A stretch of DNA of 64,000 nucleotides, taken from assembly GCF_050947875.1 (NCBI RefSeq), contig NC_134574.1, forward strand, positions 105,517,469 through 105,581,468, read 5' to 3'. Origin of the DNA: Dermacentor variabilis (lineage: Eukaryota; Arthropoda; Arachnida; Ixodida; Ixodidae). A program made the translations under genes and the position numbers. Numbering within the stretch: position 1 is the stretch's first letter; each line of letters begins with the position of its first letter. Of the stretch, positions 11,786 to 22,244 are shown one piece after another. The notes beneath the pieces are model-generated. The model saw only the letters and a program-made list of their open reading frames with translations, did no database searches and was not told the DNA's origin.

Positions 11786-12698
11786 CTAATGTCTCTAATG
11801 TCATAGATGTCTCTAATGCTATTCACAGCGTGTTTACAGGAGGTATTCATAAACCTGGATCGGGAAGAATTCGGGATAAAGGTTAATGGAGAATAGCTTA
11901 GTAACTTGCGATTCGCTGCTGAAATTGCCTTGCTTAGTAACTCAGGGGACCAACTGCAATGCATGCTCACTTACCTGGACAGGCAAAGTGGAAAGGTGGG
12001 TCTAAAAATTAATCTGCATAAAACTAAAGTGACGTTTAACAGTCTCGGGGAAGAGAACAGCAGTTTACGATAGGTAGCGATGCCCTGAAAGTGGTAAGGG
12101 AATGCATCTAATTAAGGCAGGTAGTGACCGCTGATCCGGATCATGAGACTGAAATAATCAGAAGAATAAGAATGGGCTGGGGTGCGTTTGGCAGGCATTC
12201 TCAGATCATGAATAGCAGCTTTCCATTGTTCCTCAAGAGAAAAGCGTATAACAGCTGTGTCTTACCAGTACTCACCTACAGTGCAGAAACCTGGAGGCTT
12301 ACGAAAAGGGTTCTACTTAAATTGAGGACAACGCAACGAGCTATGGAAAGAAGAATGATGGGTGTAACTTTAAGGCGAATAAGAATAGAGCAGATTGGTT
12401 GACGGAACAAATGCCAGTTAATGACATCTTAGTTGAAATGAAGAAAATGAAATGGGGGGGGGGCATGGGCAGAGCATGTAATGAGAAGGGAAGATAACCG
12501 ATGGTCATTAAGGGTTACGGACTGGATTCGAAGAGAAGGGAAGCGTAGCAGGAGGTGGCAGAAAGTTAGGTGGGCGGATGAGATTAAGAAGTTTGCAGGG
12601 ACATGACCACAATTAGCCCTTGGCCGGGGTAGTTGGAGAAGCATGGGAGAGGCCTTTGCCCTGCAGTGGGCGTAGACAGGATGATTATGATGATGATG
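11786..12698 (+). mobile_element. RTE-like LINE, 5'-truncated copy
   Basis: This is the 3' part of an RTE/BovB-type non-LTR element. From about 11819 it reads LFTACLQEV and LDREEFG, then LRFAAEIALLS. In that last segment the catalytic FADD-type box has become FAAE. It continues with VGLKINLHKTKV, TADPDHETE, and the frame 12124-12402 (VLPVLTYSAETWRLTKR; LRTTQRAMERRMMGVTLR). The end is ALQWA-like, followed by a short GAT/ATG tail at about 12681-12698. Several stops and frameshifts are present. In the family the encoded protein has an apurinic-type endonuclease and RT, and elements end in simple repeats instead of poly-A. The flanking 11-base duplication shows a target-primed insertion. Confidence 0.88.
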
Positions 12699-12803
12699 AC
12701 ATAGATGTAAGTGTACTTCAAAGAATTCCGAGCGCTCAAAATATTCGGTAGCCTCCCACTACGGCGCCTTTCAATCAGGAAGTGGTTATGGCACGTAAAA
12801 CCG
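12699..12803 (+). mobile_element. SINE fragment, right part (split by RTE)
   Basis: It starts with ACATAGATGTA (12699-12709), the right copy of the target-site duplication. It then continues the SINE body (CCTCCCACTACGGCG, GTGGTTATGGCACGTAAAACC) to about 12800. A short GA run follows at about 12816-12830. Confidence 0.75.
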
Positions 12804-13497
12804 AAAATGACTTTGAGAGAGAGAGAGAGAACAACTTTAGTGAAAATGCCTGCAGGCATTTTGTTAGAAAGACAGACATAAGAGATTTCACTGCCTTTAG
12901 TTCGTTTAAAGGAGAGGTAAGGCTATTGGATTTGGGTGATTTTTTCATGATGGGCAATGGTAAATCATATTGCGGTGAACCCTAACTCTTTCATTTATCG
13001 AACACTAAGACATATTCAAGGAAAATTGCAGGAACAATTTTTTCAGTCTATTTCACGGGCGGAAGCAGAATGTGACTGGAGGGGGTAATGACCTGACGCT
13101 TTGTATATTAGTTATGCAACGTTTATTCTTTTTCTCTGCGTCAGCGCGGTTTCTTTTATATCGTAACTGTTTCCTATAATTATCCATCAGGACGAGAACG
13201 CTCGTTTGATGCGTAAATTGCTGTCACCTCACAATGTCAAGTAAGCGACAAACCGGAATGCCGCTAGGTTAAGATTGCCGTGAATTCGAGGAAGCAAACA
13301 AACTGCGTTAAAGTGAACAAATAATCTGTGAATGAGGGAAATGCAAGGAATGGTGATCTGAGCAACTTGGAAGCAGCCATTTTGTGGACAAAATTCGAAA
13401 GGGAGACATAGCGAGAGAGGCGGCGATAGCAGAGGCTGCCTAGCAGTAATAATTTTATTGGAATATATACGAAAATTATGAATTTACATTGAGTGGT
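12804..13497. other. No gene seen; unassigned
   Basis: No coding region, repeat partner or RNA gene is recognisable, apart from the GA run at its left edge. Confidence 0.4.
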
Positions 13498-13598
13498 TGC
13501 TTATGCCAAGACCACGACATCAATATCAACAGGATTCGGGCCTCGGGATTGGTTAGCGTGCACCTAAATCTAAGTGCACCTGCGGTTTTACATTTTAC
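13498..13598 (-). mobile_element. Ruka-like SINE fragment
   Basis: On the minus strand AAAACCGCAGGTGCACTTAG and TTTAGGTGCACGC, followed by GTCGTGGTCTTGGC, correspond to the SINE body and tail. The tRNA-like head is absent. It is more diverged than the copies at 1 and 59 kb. Confidence 0.55.
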
Positions 13599-14339
13599 TT
13601 ACATCCACGAAATATATATTAGCAAATGTAAAGGGACACCAAAAGAAGAAAACCAAGTCAATGCAATCGAGTGACGACATGGGAACCGGAAAAAGAAAAT
13701 GTGTGCGAGCGATTTCCAATGAAACAGCTTCATGAAAACTACAACTTTTTATACCTGGTATCTTTGTTTGTCATCTTTGTTTCTTTTGCATGCCACTGTC
13801 AACTCTAACACACTTGCCTCTTTTTGCTCCGCGCTTCCCTAGCGCAATCGAATGTGTGATTCCAGGCCTTCTGTAGCAAAACATTGGCTCGTGGACCAAA
13901 CCGGTCTCACCCGTCTCTTTCTACGCCTCTATTTCTGTGTTCGCGTCTAACACCGGTAATTAGAAATGTTCCTGATTATAAACACAGGACACACGGTCAC
14001 ACTGTTTTCATTTATTTGATAATTTGGTTTGAAATAATCGGAACTTTCAGTTACAGCTTATAATTTATACTTGCTTCTAGATGTATTTATTGCTATCTTT
14101 ATTACTAAAAGTCAAGTATTTTCTGCCGCCCAATTCGTGGCGTATATTCCAAGGTGGGTACGAGGCACAGATGACGGCAACTGTCATCGTAGTCGCATTC
14201 AAAAATGGATGCAGATGCTGCGATGTCGGGACCATGGTTTCGAGTTCGTCAACTCGGAGACCATGGTTTATGCTTGATAATAAAGCGATTTGCCATTAAG
14301 AGACGCTATCACAGACGCAATATCATCGAGTTATCACTG
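13599..14339. other. No gene seen; possible transposon edge at left
   Basis: The bases TAAAGGGACACCAAAAG at about 13630 resemble the terminal repeat of the TTAA-flanked element at 39.8 kb. No matching second end was found here. The remainder is unassigned. Confidence 0.35.
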
Positions 14340-14510
14340 CGAAAGAAGAGAGACAGGGAAACGAAGAGGGAAAGGTAGAGATGTTAATCAAGTACGTGCC
14401 CAGTTGGCTACCCTACACTGGGGAGGAGGAAAAGGCAGGAACAGATAAGGAGAGAAAAGAAAAAAATAATGGTTATTCATTCACAGCCAGTCGCAGAGGA
14501 GTATCCACTG

Positions 14511-14959
14511 TCACAAGCGTTCATATAATCCAGTGCCCTTCAAGAAACGCAGCAGGGCTTTTGTGGCCTTTTGCATGCAAGAATGCATAGGCCATGGTCC
14601 AAGTATCTTTTCTTGTGAGAGCACTCTATTGTCTCGCAGGTTGAGTTTCGCTTGTAAAGTATGTCGTTGAGTGTCAAAAAATGGGCACTGACACAGAAGG
14701 TGCTCGATAGTTTCATCGCACATGCACAAATTGCACGCCGCTTTGTTGGCCATTCCCATTTGGAATGAATAGGAATTTGGAAATGCCACGCCCAAACACA
14801 TGCGACACAGTAAAGTTGTTTTGTGACGGGAGAGTCCAGGTGGCAGGCGAAGTCGCAAGTTAGCGTCGAGAAAGTGCAAGCGTGAATTGGTGAAACTCGG
14901 GGAATTCCACCGTAGAAGTGTGATGTAGCGAGCAAGTGACTGAAGTTGTCGCACAGCAT
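14511..14959 (-). pseudogene. LINE ORF2 C-terminal His/Cys domain
   Basis: The frame opening at 15008 ends at 14511 and carries RLRLPPGLSRHKTTLLCRM, then CNLCMCDETIEHLLCQC (C-x2-C-x7-H-x4-C), and the closing KALLRFLKGTGLYERL. This tail follows RNase H in the family and is thought to bind nucleic acid. The zinc ligands are intact. The stop at 14511 fits the usual end of ORF2, and the 3' UTR runs to about 14340. Confidence 0.8.
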
Positions 14960-15369
14960 CAGCTCTTGAAAGTGTGATACCCGCTGAGGTTTTTTGGAAG
15001 TCGAACACGCAACTTCACCTGCGCTGTCGTTGCCGGCAATTCCGCAATGGCTTGGCCACCGCTGAAGCACAATGTCGTGGCCTTTCTCAAGCGCGTGATT
15101 ATGAGCGTACCTTATTTCGTGCACTAGCTGCTCGTCTAACTCAGGACGTAGGGCAAACTGCATAGTTTGCAGGGTTGCTTTAGAATCGCAGAAAATGGCG
15201 CGGCGATTCGGTGGCTGCTGGAGCTCGTACTTGAATGCACCTTGAAGAGTTGCAAATTCTGCTGCTGTCGGCTTGTATTGCACGAGTATTTAAACTGCAA
15301 AGCGAAGCCACCTGATGAAACAACTACTGTCCCGGTAGAGCTGTTTAAATTGGTGGAACCGTCCGTGTA
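14960..15369 (-). pseudogene. LINE RNase H domain
   Basis: The domain begins with YTDGST at 15369-15352, which contains the first catalytic Asp. It changes frame near 15285. It continues as TAAEFATLQGAF with the catalytic Glu, then AIFCDSKATLQ with the second Asp, and SHCGIAGNDSAGEVA with the His and last Asp of the active site. All four acidic residues can be recognised, although in two frames. In the family the domain removes the RNA strand after reverse transcription. The frame covering most of it opens at 15283. Confidence 0.8.
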
Positions 15370-15955
15370 ACTGTGTATGCGGCCAAATAAGACTCGTTGG
15401 GGAGAAGCAGGGACAGCTGCTTCAAGTATAGCGGTGACAAGTCTGCTTTCTTAGCAATCCCAGGAATTGAGTGGCACAGGCGAGTTTGCCGGAGACACCA
15501 CAATGCCGATGTTGGGTGTTTCGCATGCGTGAAGCCAGATGATATCGAGTCATGGTGTATCATCACAATACCACAGAATGTAGCCTGTGGTCGTCGCACT
15601 GGCGAATCGGCTAAATGTTGTGTGATGGTGGCCGAGAGAGGTGTCGAATGTGAGCTCTTAGCGCCTCACTGACGATATGAGTAGAGATCGGGTGGTCCTG
15701 TGCCACGACAATCGTTGCAGCTGTTGAAGAATACATCGGGAGGCCAAGACATGTCCGAAGTGCTTGGGCTTGTACGTTCTGTAGTGCAAGTAGATTCGTC
15801 TTGCATGTGTTGGACAAAACAGGAAGAGAGCACCGCAAGAATCCGAGAAGAAGTGCCGTGTATAGCTGCAACATGGAGCACACAGATGGTTTCCGCGGTT
15901 TTCCAGCTACGAATTTGAACATATCTGCAATACAAATGAGATTTTTCTTATGCAT
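15345..15955 (-). pseudogene. LINE connector between RT and RNase H
   Basis: The frame from 15955 reads MHKKNLICIADMFKFVAGK, then LQLYTALLLGFLRCSLPVLS, then ALQNVQAQALRTCLGLP. This is the typical helical segment after the thumb in RNase-H-bearing LINEs. A second frame (15599-15345) continues with HHDSISSGFTHAKHPTSA. At least one frameshift, near 15.6 kb, separates the two. No catalytic residues are expected in this part. Confidence 0.75.
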
Positions 15956-15956
15956 G

Positions 15957-16400
15957 ACACATGCGGACTCCAGGGGAGGTCACAATCCACAATGACGCCT
16001 AGGAACTTGTGAGCTTTCTTGTACGCGATGGACTGGCCCTCGATACACACCCGGTAGAAAGACATCGTTTTTCGTGTAAATGCCTTTGATGCACATTTTT
16101 CTGCAGAAATCGTCAGACCTTGTCGTCAAAGGTATGGCGCTTTCAGATTTGCCGCTTCTGTATTCTAGCGCGCACTTGTGGCCGTGCCATGTCGGACGCC
16201 CAGATGAAAATATTTATTGTAAGCGTAGAGCGAGACATTAGGAGTCTGTGGTAGCATTTCAGCAAGCCCTACAAGAACGAGAATGAAAAGAATAGACCTC
16301 AACATTCCACCTTTTGGGACACCACGGCTGGAAATTTATCTACTTGTCGGGCCACCCTCTGTAAGGACAAACACAGATCTCTGTGAGAGCTCCTATAATC
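15957..16400 (-). pseudogene. LINE RT palm/thumb remnant
   Basis: Motif B reads RGVPKGGMLRSILF near 16.29-16.33 kb. It is followed by LVLVGLAEML and then the catalytic region, where the expected YADDICIWAS pattern is frameshifted and altered (YAYNK). Downstream the thumb is well preserved at LTISAEKCASKAFTRK and SFYRVCIEGQSIAYKKAHKF, then LGVIVDCDLPWSPHV near 15.97-16.10 kb. In intact relatives this domain copies element RNA into DNA at the nicked target. The catalytic Asp pair is not intact, so this copy is inactive. Confidence 0.8.
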
Positions 16401-16565
16401 CATCTAAAGACGTACCCGTTAAGTCAAGGATTACAGCCACTGACTCACTGGTTCATTTCAGAACGTATGGCGCTCGCACAATTGTCGGGACCACTTGCAC
16501 GAAGACGGCTCTGAAGGAGGATTTCTGTGGTTACCAATGCCCCATAAGCGCGAGAAGGCTACAGT

Positions 16566-18257
16566 GAAAATCTGTATATACAAGAAAGAAGAATTTGTGG
16601 CGAGAATTCTATACTGACGAGGAGGAGCTCCACAAAACTCAAGCAACTCTGTCCCGCGAAATCCTAATGATGTCCCTTTCACCGACAATCTAGGCTTATA
16701 TGTATCTGCACGCGCGATTCTTTGAGGGCTTTTGTGGGCGCGCCATGTCGTCTTTTGGCTGTGCTGATGTGAAAAAAACACGTTGTTCTGTAAAATATAC
16801 ACTATCATCTTATTATCAAAAGTGGTCTTCTTTTCCCCTTTCCGCCTGACGGATCCTGCTGTTCGTTGCCGCACGTTGTTTGATAATCTCTCCCGAGGCC
16901 ATCAAATATGTTTCTTGAGAAAAAGAGAAGATGGCAGAACAAAAGAACATGCGGTCACGAGAGGTCGTCTTTCGTAGCGTTGCTCTGCCAATCAATTCTT
17001 GCTGCGCCTGTAAGCTCTGTCAATCTGCGTGTTTTCATTCAGGATATGTACGCACATTGTCATAGGTGTCTCCGGCGCGCAGACACGTCTGCTAACGGAT
17101 GCGCCCTGTTTATGTCCCTTACGTCTGATGCTATGAGGATCACTGTGTTCTCCCTACATGCACGCTGTTTCTCTGCTTCTATCGATTCGTCGCCAGCCAG
17201 CTGAGTCTCTGACGCATGAGAACATTGGACGAAAATGTTAGTGTTAGAAACATGTATATTGGCTTACCGGAACTACGTTGAGTAGCTTTTAGATCTGAGT
17301 AAATATGATAAGAATGAAACGAACAAAGCCGATTTTACGAACCTGTCGTTGAGGACCTGAGCGAGCCCCACGAAACCTCAAAATGCTTACCGTTAGTGTC
17401 GTCCGTCGCGAGATTGTCACAGGCTTGACGTTAATTCGCTTGAGACAAAACGCTTGCATGAAATCTAGCCTTGGGGCATCTGTACGTTAAAACTGTACCG
17501 TGTACAATATGTATCCTATCACTTCCGGAGTGAAAAGTTGAATAAAGTTTCGTTTCTTGGCTGCATTTATAAGCGGCGCGGGTGCCCCATTTGCATCGTC
17601 ATTTTCACTATGCGTGTTTCGTGGACCGAAGAAACTCGTTGGCGCGAGAGTGCTAGAAGAGGGTACAACACATTTAGGTATGTCTTCGCCATCGTTTCCC
17701 GTTTTGCTTATCTTGGTTTACTTGGCTTGCTTAGTTTACAGCTGCTACGCAAACATGATCTCTGTGACCATCGCGCTACTTTGGAAGGAGGAAAACAGGG
17801 TATGGCATGTTGAAGACAAGTGCCGGCCAACCTTTGAATTGTACCGAAAGCGCAGAATACTCTTCAGGCATTCGCAAACGACTTCCTTTCTTGACTTTCT
17901 TGACGAGTGCGCATACTTCGTTCTACAGACGTGGTTGGTCGCTCTCCAAGCGTTCGCGCGGCGACCAGCAAACGAGAATTTAATGCAGGCAGCCTTACGT
18001 TCTGACACGTCCCTGCCATGCCCAGCGAAATACTGCAGAACGAAATGACGCTTTCACTTCAATGAAAATTCGGAATAAGGGGAGTGTTAACGCACGGTGT
18101 TATTCGCCATTTAGAAATGCGAGGGGGAGCATTCGTTTTAGACCGAAGGTGAAGCGTCACTGCTGTTTATGCAGATGCACGCGTAACACACTTACTTAGT
18201 AAACGTACTGGAAGTAGCAAGTAGCGCTGTTTTTTCAGCGTGCAAAATAGCTGAGAG
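16566..18257. other. No gene seen; unassigned
   Basis: The left 200 bases may contain more of the minus-strand LINE, but I could not follow it. A 163-codon open frame at 17557-18048 shows no recognisable family. No repeat partner was found. Confidence 0.35.
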
Positions 18258-18478
18258 TACGTGATAAGAAACACAATGACTACGATAGATGCCGTATTGG
18301 AGTCCTCCGAAAAACCGCGTGGGGCTCTTAAAACAACGTTCAGCCAAAGCTCGGCGCACTAATGATTTTTGCGCTTCGTCCCTATAAAAATTCGGCTGCC
18401 GCAGGCGGTAATCGAACCTTCGACTTGGTATTCACCAGTAAAACAGTAAAGCCAGCACTATACCATAATGGGTACAGT
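18258..18478 (-). mobile_element. Ruka-like SINE, diverged
   Basis: On the minus strand the head CCATTATGGTATAGTGC and the B-box GGTTCGATTACCGCCTGCGG lead into TTTTTATAGGGACGAAGCGC. This is followed by CGGAGGACTCCAATACGGC and a tail near 18258. The order is that of the SINE, with many substitutions. Confidence 0.65.
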
Positions 18479-18560
18479 TATGTATGTTTGGCACTACAAT
18501 TATGTAGAAATAGTGGGCTAAATAGCTACAAATTGGTTGGGATACCCTGTATAAAGGCGA

Positions 18561-18606
18561 ATACTTTTTACAGCGAAGCTGTATACGGCTAACCGACTCG
18601 TCCGTG
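18561..18606 (+). mobile_element. Single end of a CAGCGAAGCTG-type transposon
   Basis: TTTACAGCGAAGCTGTATAC followed by GGCTAACCGACTCGT matches the ends of the elements at 36.05 and 62.1 kb. No second end was located nearby, so this is a partial copy. Confidence 0.45.
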
Positions 18607-18737
18607 CGTGCCTACATCCATGCATCTTTCTGTCTTGCCTGTACGCCAAAAACTCCTCCTGCGCAACCCCATGCGCATGCGCAAGAAAATAGACAGAAAG
18701 CCAAAGAGGGCTGCGTGGTTAGGCAACAACTTAATTG

Positions 18738-18924
18738 CAAAAGGCATGTTTACTCCGATCCGTGACGTCACGCTACCTGGCCTGAAATTTCCATTGACAA
18801 GGCTGGCGTAATGAAAGCGGTGACATCAAAATGACTGTTGTCAACTCGGGAGCATCCCCATTAGATTCTATGGCAGTCAGGCCAGGTAACATGACGTTAT
18901 GAATCGGAGTGAAAAGGCCTTGTG
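18738..18924. repeat. Small palindromic (MITE-like) element
   Basis: The left arm (about 18745-18788, with TACTCCGATCCGTGACGTCA and CTACCTGGCCTGA) and the right arm (about 18875-18922, with TCAGGCCAGGTAAC and GAATCGGAGTGA) are imperfect reverse complements around a spacer of about 85 bases. Total length is about 187 bp, as expected for a foldback or miniature inverted-repeat element. Confidence 0.75.
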
Positions 18925-19479
18925 CTATCTATGTGGTGTTGGATTATATGCGGCAGTAGTAACGTCGTTGCTCTCCGTAGCAGTCGATCGTGGGCGCAGC
19001 TGTTTCTCTCAGGCTCCAAAATGGGTCGGCCACGCGTCATACGTACTCCTGAGGAGAAGGCCGCTTTCGATCAGCTACGCCGCGAGAAGAACCAATAACG
19101 AGCTCGTCTATGCCGTGCCGATGCTGGAACCCTGGAACAAAACATGCTCGTGCAGACTGAGCACCCGACAGCCTACCAAGTCGTCGTTTAATGAACTGTC
19201 GGGATTAACTCAGTGATAAACGCTGGGGCCGCACGCTTCGGCTTCGTTGTTTAACCATCTGCACATAGTGCTTGGACGGTGGTTTTTTAAATCTAACTTC
19301 GTTGAGAAGAGTGCTTAAAGTGTTTTGCGGGGCCCCCAGAGCAAACCCGAGTGCTGTCGTTATCGCTGAAGCCTACGTGCCACAGACACCTGGTTTCATG
19401 ATAAATCTTAATCTTCAGACTTATTCTTCGTAGACTCTAACATCAAGTTGTTCATGCCACAGAAAGTGAATCGAGGTTA
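18925..19479. other. No gene seen; unassigned
   Basis: Nothing recognisable on either strand. Confidence 0.4.
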
Positions 19480-19772
19480 GAAGTTCTGTAACTTTATTGC
19501 ACCGCCTACGTGTTTGGCGCAGCCTATCCGCGTCACTTCTTGCGCAGAATTCAATGCATTGCTGGTCCGCTGTGCCATTGTGGCCACGCATACGAAGACG
19601 TACAACACCTCATACTAGAGCGCCCGCGATAGGACACTGCGAGGTGAAGATTAAAAAGCTCATTTAATGTTACTAGACCGCCGACCAATCTTTTCGAAAG
19701 AGGAAAAATATTTGGACGATGGTCAATAGTGGAGTTATTGAAGAAAGACATTTTTGGTTTTTTGAAAACCTC
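19480..19772 (+). pseudogene. LINE ORF2 3' fragment (His/Cys tail), plus strand
   Basis: The plus strand reads HCGHAYEDVQHLILER near 19.57-19.63 kb, then a frameshifted segment with IEERHFWFF-like coding near 19.73-19.76 kb. This resembles the C-terminal His/Cys tail and closing residues of an RNase-H-bearing LINE, with the last Cys of the pattern read as Arg. It ends where the oppositely oriented element at 19.775-24.83 kb begins, giving a tail-to-tail arrangement. The family within the I superclade is uncertain. Confidence 0.55.
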
Positions 19773-19851
19773 GTGGAAGGAGGAGGAATGAACGTTTATT
19801 GTAAGAAACAGCGAGAAAGTGTTCTTTCTTCGCCCTAGGTAAGCGGCTCTC

Positions 19852-20319
19852 TTAGTGCAGAAAGCCGTTGGCTAATGCAGCAGCACGGGCCCGGTCCACC
19901 AGACTTCGCTGATCTTCCGGACTCTGTGCCTTTAACATTGCCTCCCACGTTTCTTTGATCGCTTGTATCGGTTCTGAGGCATCATCTTGCCTCTTTTTCT
20001 CGCAGTGTGGGCACACCAACACCATGTGTTGGAGCATGTCTGGTACATCACAATATCGGCATAGGTATGAGAATTTGGTGGGGTGCATTCGGTGCATGAC
20101 AATTCCATGTACATACGTATTCGTTTGTAGTCTGTGGAGGGCGGTGGCTTCTTCCTTGCTTAATTTTGGATGTGGTAGAAGATACTGTCTTCTTTGCAGT
20201 CGGTAATGTTGCAATATTACGGCTTAGTCGATGGGAATGTCCTCCACCCTCGTTGCTTTCCGGAGACCGTGCGCCAGGAAATCCCGGCTGGTATGCTCTC
20301 GGGCGACAGCATGTGCTGC
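19852..20319 (-). pseudogene. LINE ORF2 C-terminal His/Cys domain
   Basis: The frame 20214-19852 carries CRYCDVPDMLQHMVLVC, a full C-x2-C-x7-H-x4-C pattern, preceded by EEATALHRLQTNTYVHG and followed by LVDRARAAALANGFLH and a stop. The same architecture closes the elements at 8.7 and 14.5 kb. All four ligands are intact. The upstream frame (20356-20048) overlaps in another phase, showing one more frameshift. Confidence 0.82.
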
Positions 20320-20648
20320 TTAGTTTCCTGCCAGGTGTTCGTGGCCTTGGGTCCATGCGACGTAGGTATCGGGTAGTTCTTGGCGTCTTGTTATTTCTTT
20401 CAGAATCTTCACTGCCGCGGCAGAAATTCGGCCTTTTCGTAGGTTTCTACATGCCGTTTGCGAGACGCTCAAGATGATTGCCGTGTCTCTGCCTGTGGCG
20501 ATGCCGAGGACGATGGCCACTTCCTCCGCCGTTTAGCTCCTTCTCTTCGTTGTTGGTCACGGTGATTGCGTATGCTCTTCTACCTAGATATTTTGCCGCA
20601 TCTGTATATCTCGTGTTGGGGTTCTTTGAGTATTTCTTGCTAAGCGCT
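20320..20648 (-). pseudogene. LINE ORF2 RNase H domain
   Basis: The frame ending at 20447 contains NTRYTDAAKYLGRRAYAIT, with the first catalytic Asp in YTDAA. After a frame change the next one (20520-20320) reads MAIVLGIATGRDTAIILSVS, with the Asp of the DS-type box lost to a Val context. It then reads VAWTQGHEHLAGN, with the His-box. The domain removes RNA from the hybrid in intact relatives. The split frames and missing residue point to loss of function. Confidence 0.75.
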
Positions 20649-21104
20649 CTAACTCTTGCTTGCCTTCTGTCTTTGTGGTATGTTGCATTGCATGTTGCTA
20701 GGTATTGGAGCAACTGAGATAGAGTCACGAAGAAGTGGCGGCAATTGGGCTTTCGCGTCTGAGTCTGCTATGAAGTTTTCGCTGTATGCGAGTTTGCGAA
20801 GTACTTCTCTGCCTGTTTGAATCAGCTTAAGGCGTTCCAGCTGGCTGGCTCTGTGCGCTTCACTCATTTGTTCCCAGGTGTTATGGAGGCCAAGTTTGAG
20901 GAGTGTCGTGGTTGAGGTCGTACTGGGGAGTCCTAGGGCGCTCCTGACTGCTTTTCTCATGATGATCTTGAGTTTTTCAATTTCAGCTTTTTTGAGGAGT
21001 AGATACTGGGTGCCATATGTGACCCGGCTTATAAGGAGTGCTTGGATTAATTGGACGGTACCTTGCTCTTTAAGTCCCCTTCTTTCGGTGGTTATACGCC
21101 GCAT
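20649..21104 (-). pseudogene. LINE ORF2 RT-RNase H connector
   Basis: A 151-codon frame reads TVQLIQALLISRVTYGTQYL, then KAVRSALGLPSTTST, then LLKLGLHNTWEQMSEAHR. This is the helical connector that follows the RT thumb in RNase-H-bearing LINEs. It continues the order seen upstream, and its final residues lead into the RNase H frame. No catalytic residues are expected. Confidence 0.78.
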
Positions 21105-22196
21105 GAGATGGTTTACTTGTGTCAGGGTCTTCTGAAGCTTCGGAAGTGTAGGTGCGACAGAACCGCCTCTATGTATTGTGAGGCCAAGGACGCGGAGGGA
21201 GCCAACTTGAAGGATATCGATTCCATTGAGTCTGACGTAGGGATCTGGAGCGATGTAGGCTGGTGGTCTTCCTCGGGTCCTTGCCTTGAGTGTAAGTAGC
21301 TCTGATTTTTCGGGGAGCGCACTGGAGACCGCACTTTGAGAGGTACTCTTCTATCTTATCAATTGCCTCTTGGAGGGTAGTTTGCTGTTGGCCTGTTGTG
21401 GACGCTTTTGTCCATAACGTTATATCGTCGGGGTATATTGCATGGCTTAAATCTTCGATTCCTTCGAGTCGTTGTGGGAGCTTAATCATGGCGAGAGTGA
21501 ACAGCAAAGCTGAAATGACTGACCCTTGTGGAGTTCCTTTGTTGGGCATTTCGAACTTGTCGCTTCGGATGTTGCCGATACCCACCGTAGCCGTGCGATC
21601 CTTGAGAAAGTCGTGAACGTATTGGTAGGTCCGGATTCCGTAGTTTGTGTCTTGGAGATATTGGAGGATTGCTTCATGCTTCACATTATCGAAGGCTCCT
21701 TTTACATATATTGTTAAAATAGAGAACCTTTTGTGCGTTCTAGATAATCCAAGAGGTCCTCCTTGAGCTGTAGTAGTATATCTTGTACTTAGAGGAGCTG
21801 TCGGAAGCCAAACATTCTGTCGCGCATGAGTCCTGAGTCTTCGATGTATCTGGTGAGGCGATCGTGAACCATGTGTTCGAGAAGCTTTCCAGCGCAGGAA
21901 GTAAGGGAGATTGGCCGTAGGTTGCTGATTTGTAGTGGCTTGTTGTGTGTTGGGGTCATAATGACTTCTGCGTGCTTCCATTCTGTCGGGATCTCCGTAT
22001 TTTCTGCTTGCTTTTTTATGTGAGCGATCCGTCTCTGCAGTTTGCGTGTAAATTTCATCATTTTACACTGCCTCAGTAGTCCTATTCTGGCATCCCAAAG
22101 ATGTAGGAGGTGAGAGTCCACGGCCGGCGTGTCCATCGTGAGTTGGATGACCTTAGTGTGCTTCTCCGCCGTCTTGACCACTTCGGTGAGCCACAT
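21105..22196 (-). pseudogene. LINE ORF2 reverse transcriptase domain
   Basis: The frame 22196-21789 covers the N-terminal RT part (EWKHAEVIMTPTHNKP, LRPISLTSCAGKLLE). The frame 21981-21169 overlaps it in another phase and contains VKGAFDNVKHE, MPNKGTPQGSVISALLF (motif B) and the catalytic box AIYPDDITLW at 21435-21424. The usual second residue of YADD is Ala, and here it is Pro from a single G-to-C type change. The motif-A aspartate before VKGAFDNV reads Tyr. The domain is frameshifted near 21.72-21.79 kb. It would synthesise cDNA in an intact copy, but this one is dead. Confidence 0.85.
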
Positions 22197-22244
22197 TTCA
22201 ATATTTTCGATGTTTTCTTCTATGTCATGTTCTCGGAAGGCCTT

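Larger units (their letters stand above)
14340..16565 (-). mobile_element. I-like LINE with RNase H, decayed, 5'-truncated
   Basis: The minus strand holds the 3' half of a LINE ORF2 in the order RT motif B, remnant of the YADD box, thumb, connector, RNase H and His/Cys tail, then a 3' UTR that reads CAGTGTAGGGTAGCCAACTG in reverse complement near 14.41 kb. RNase H together with APE-type RT places it in the I superclade (I, R1, LOA and relatives). Many frameshifts and stops mark it as dead. A plus-strand fragment of a closely related RT lies at 29.3-29.6 kb. Confidence 0.85.

Noticed and set aside
11850..12698. Horizontally transferred BovB from a vertebrate
   Set aside because: The fragment is RTE-like, and BovB-type elements are known in ticks, but subfamily and transfer cannot be judged without a phylogeny.
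17557..18048. 163-codon frame with hydrophobic stretch
   Set aside because: Overlapping frames of equal quality and no family resemblance.
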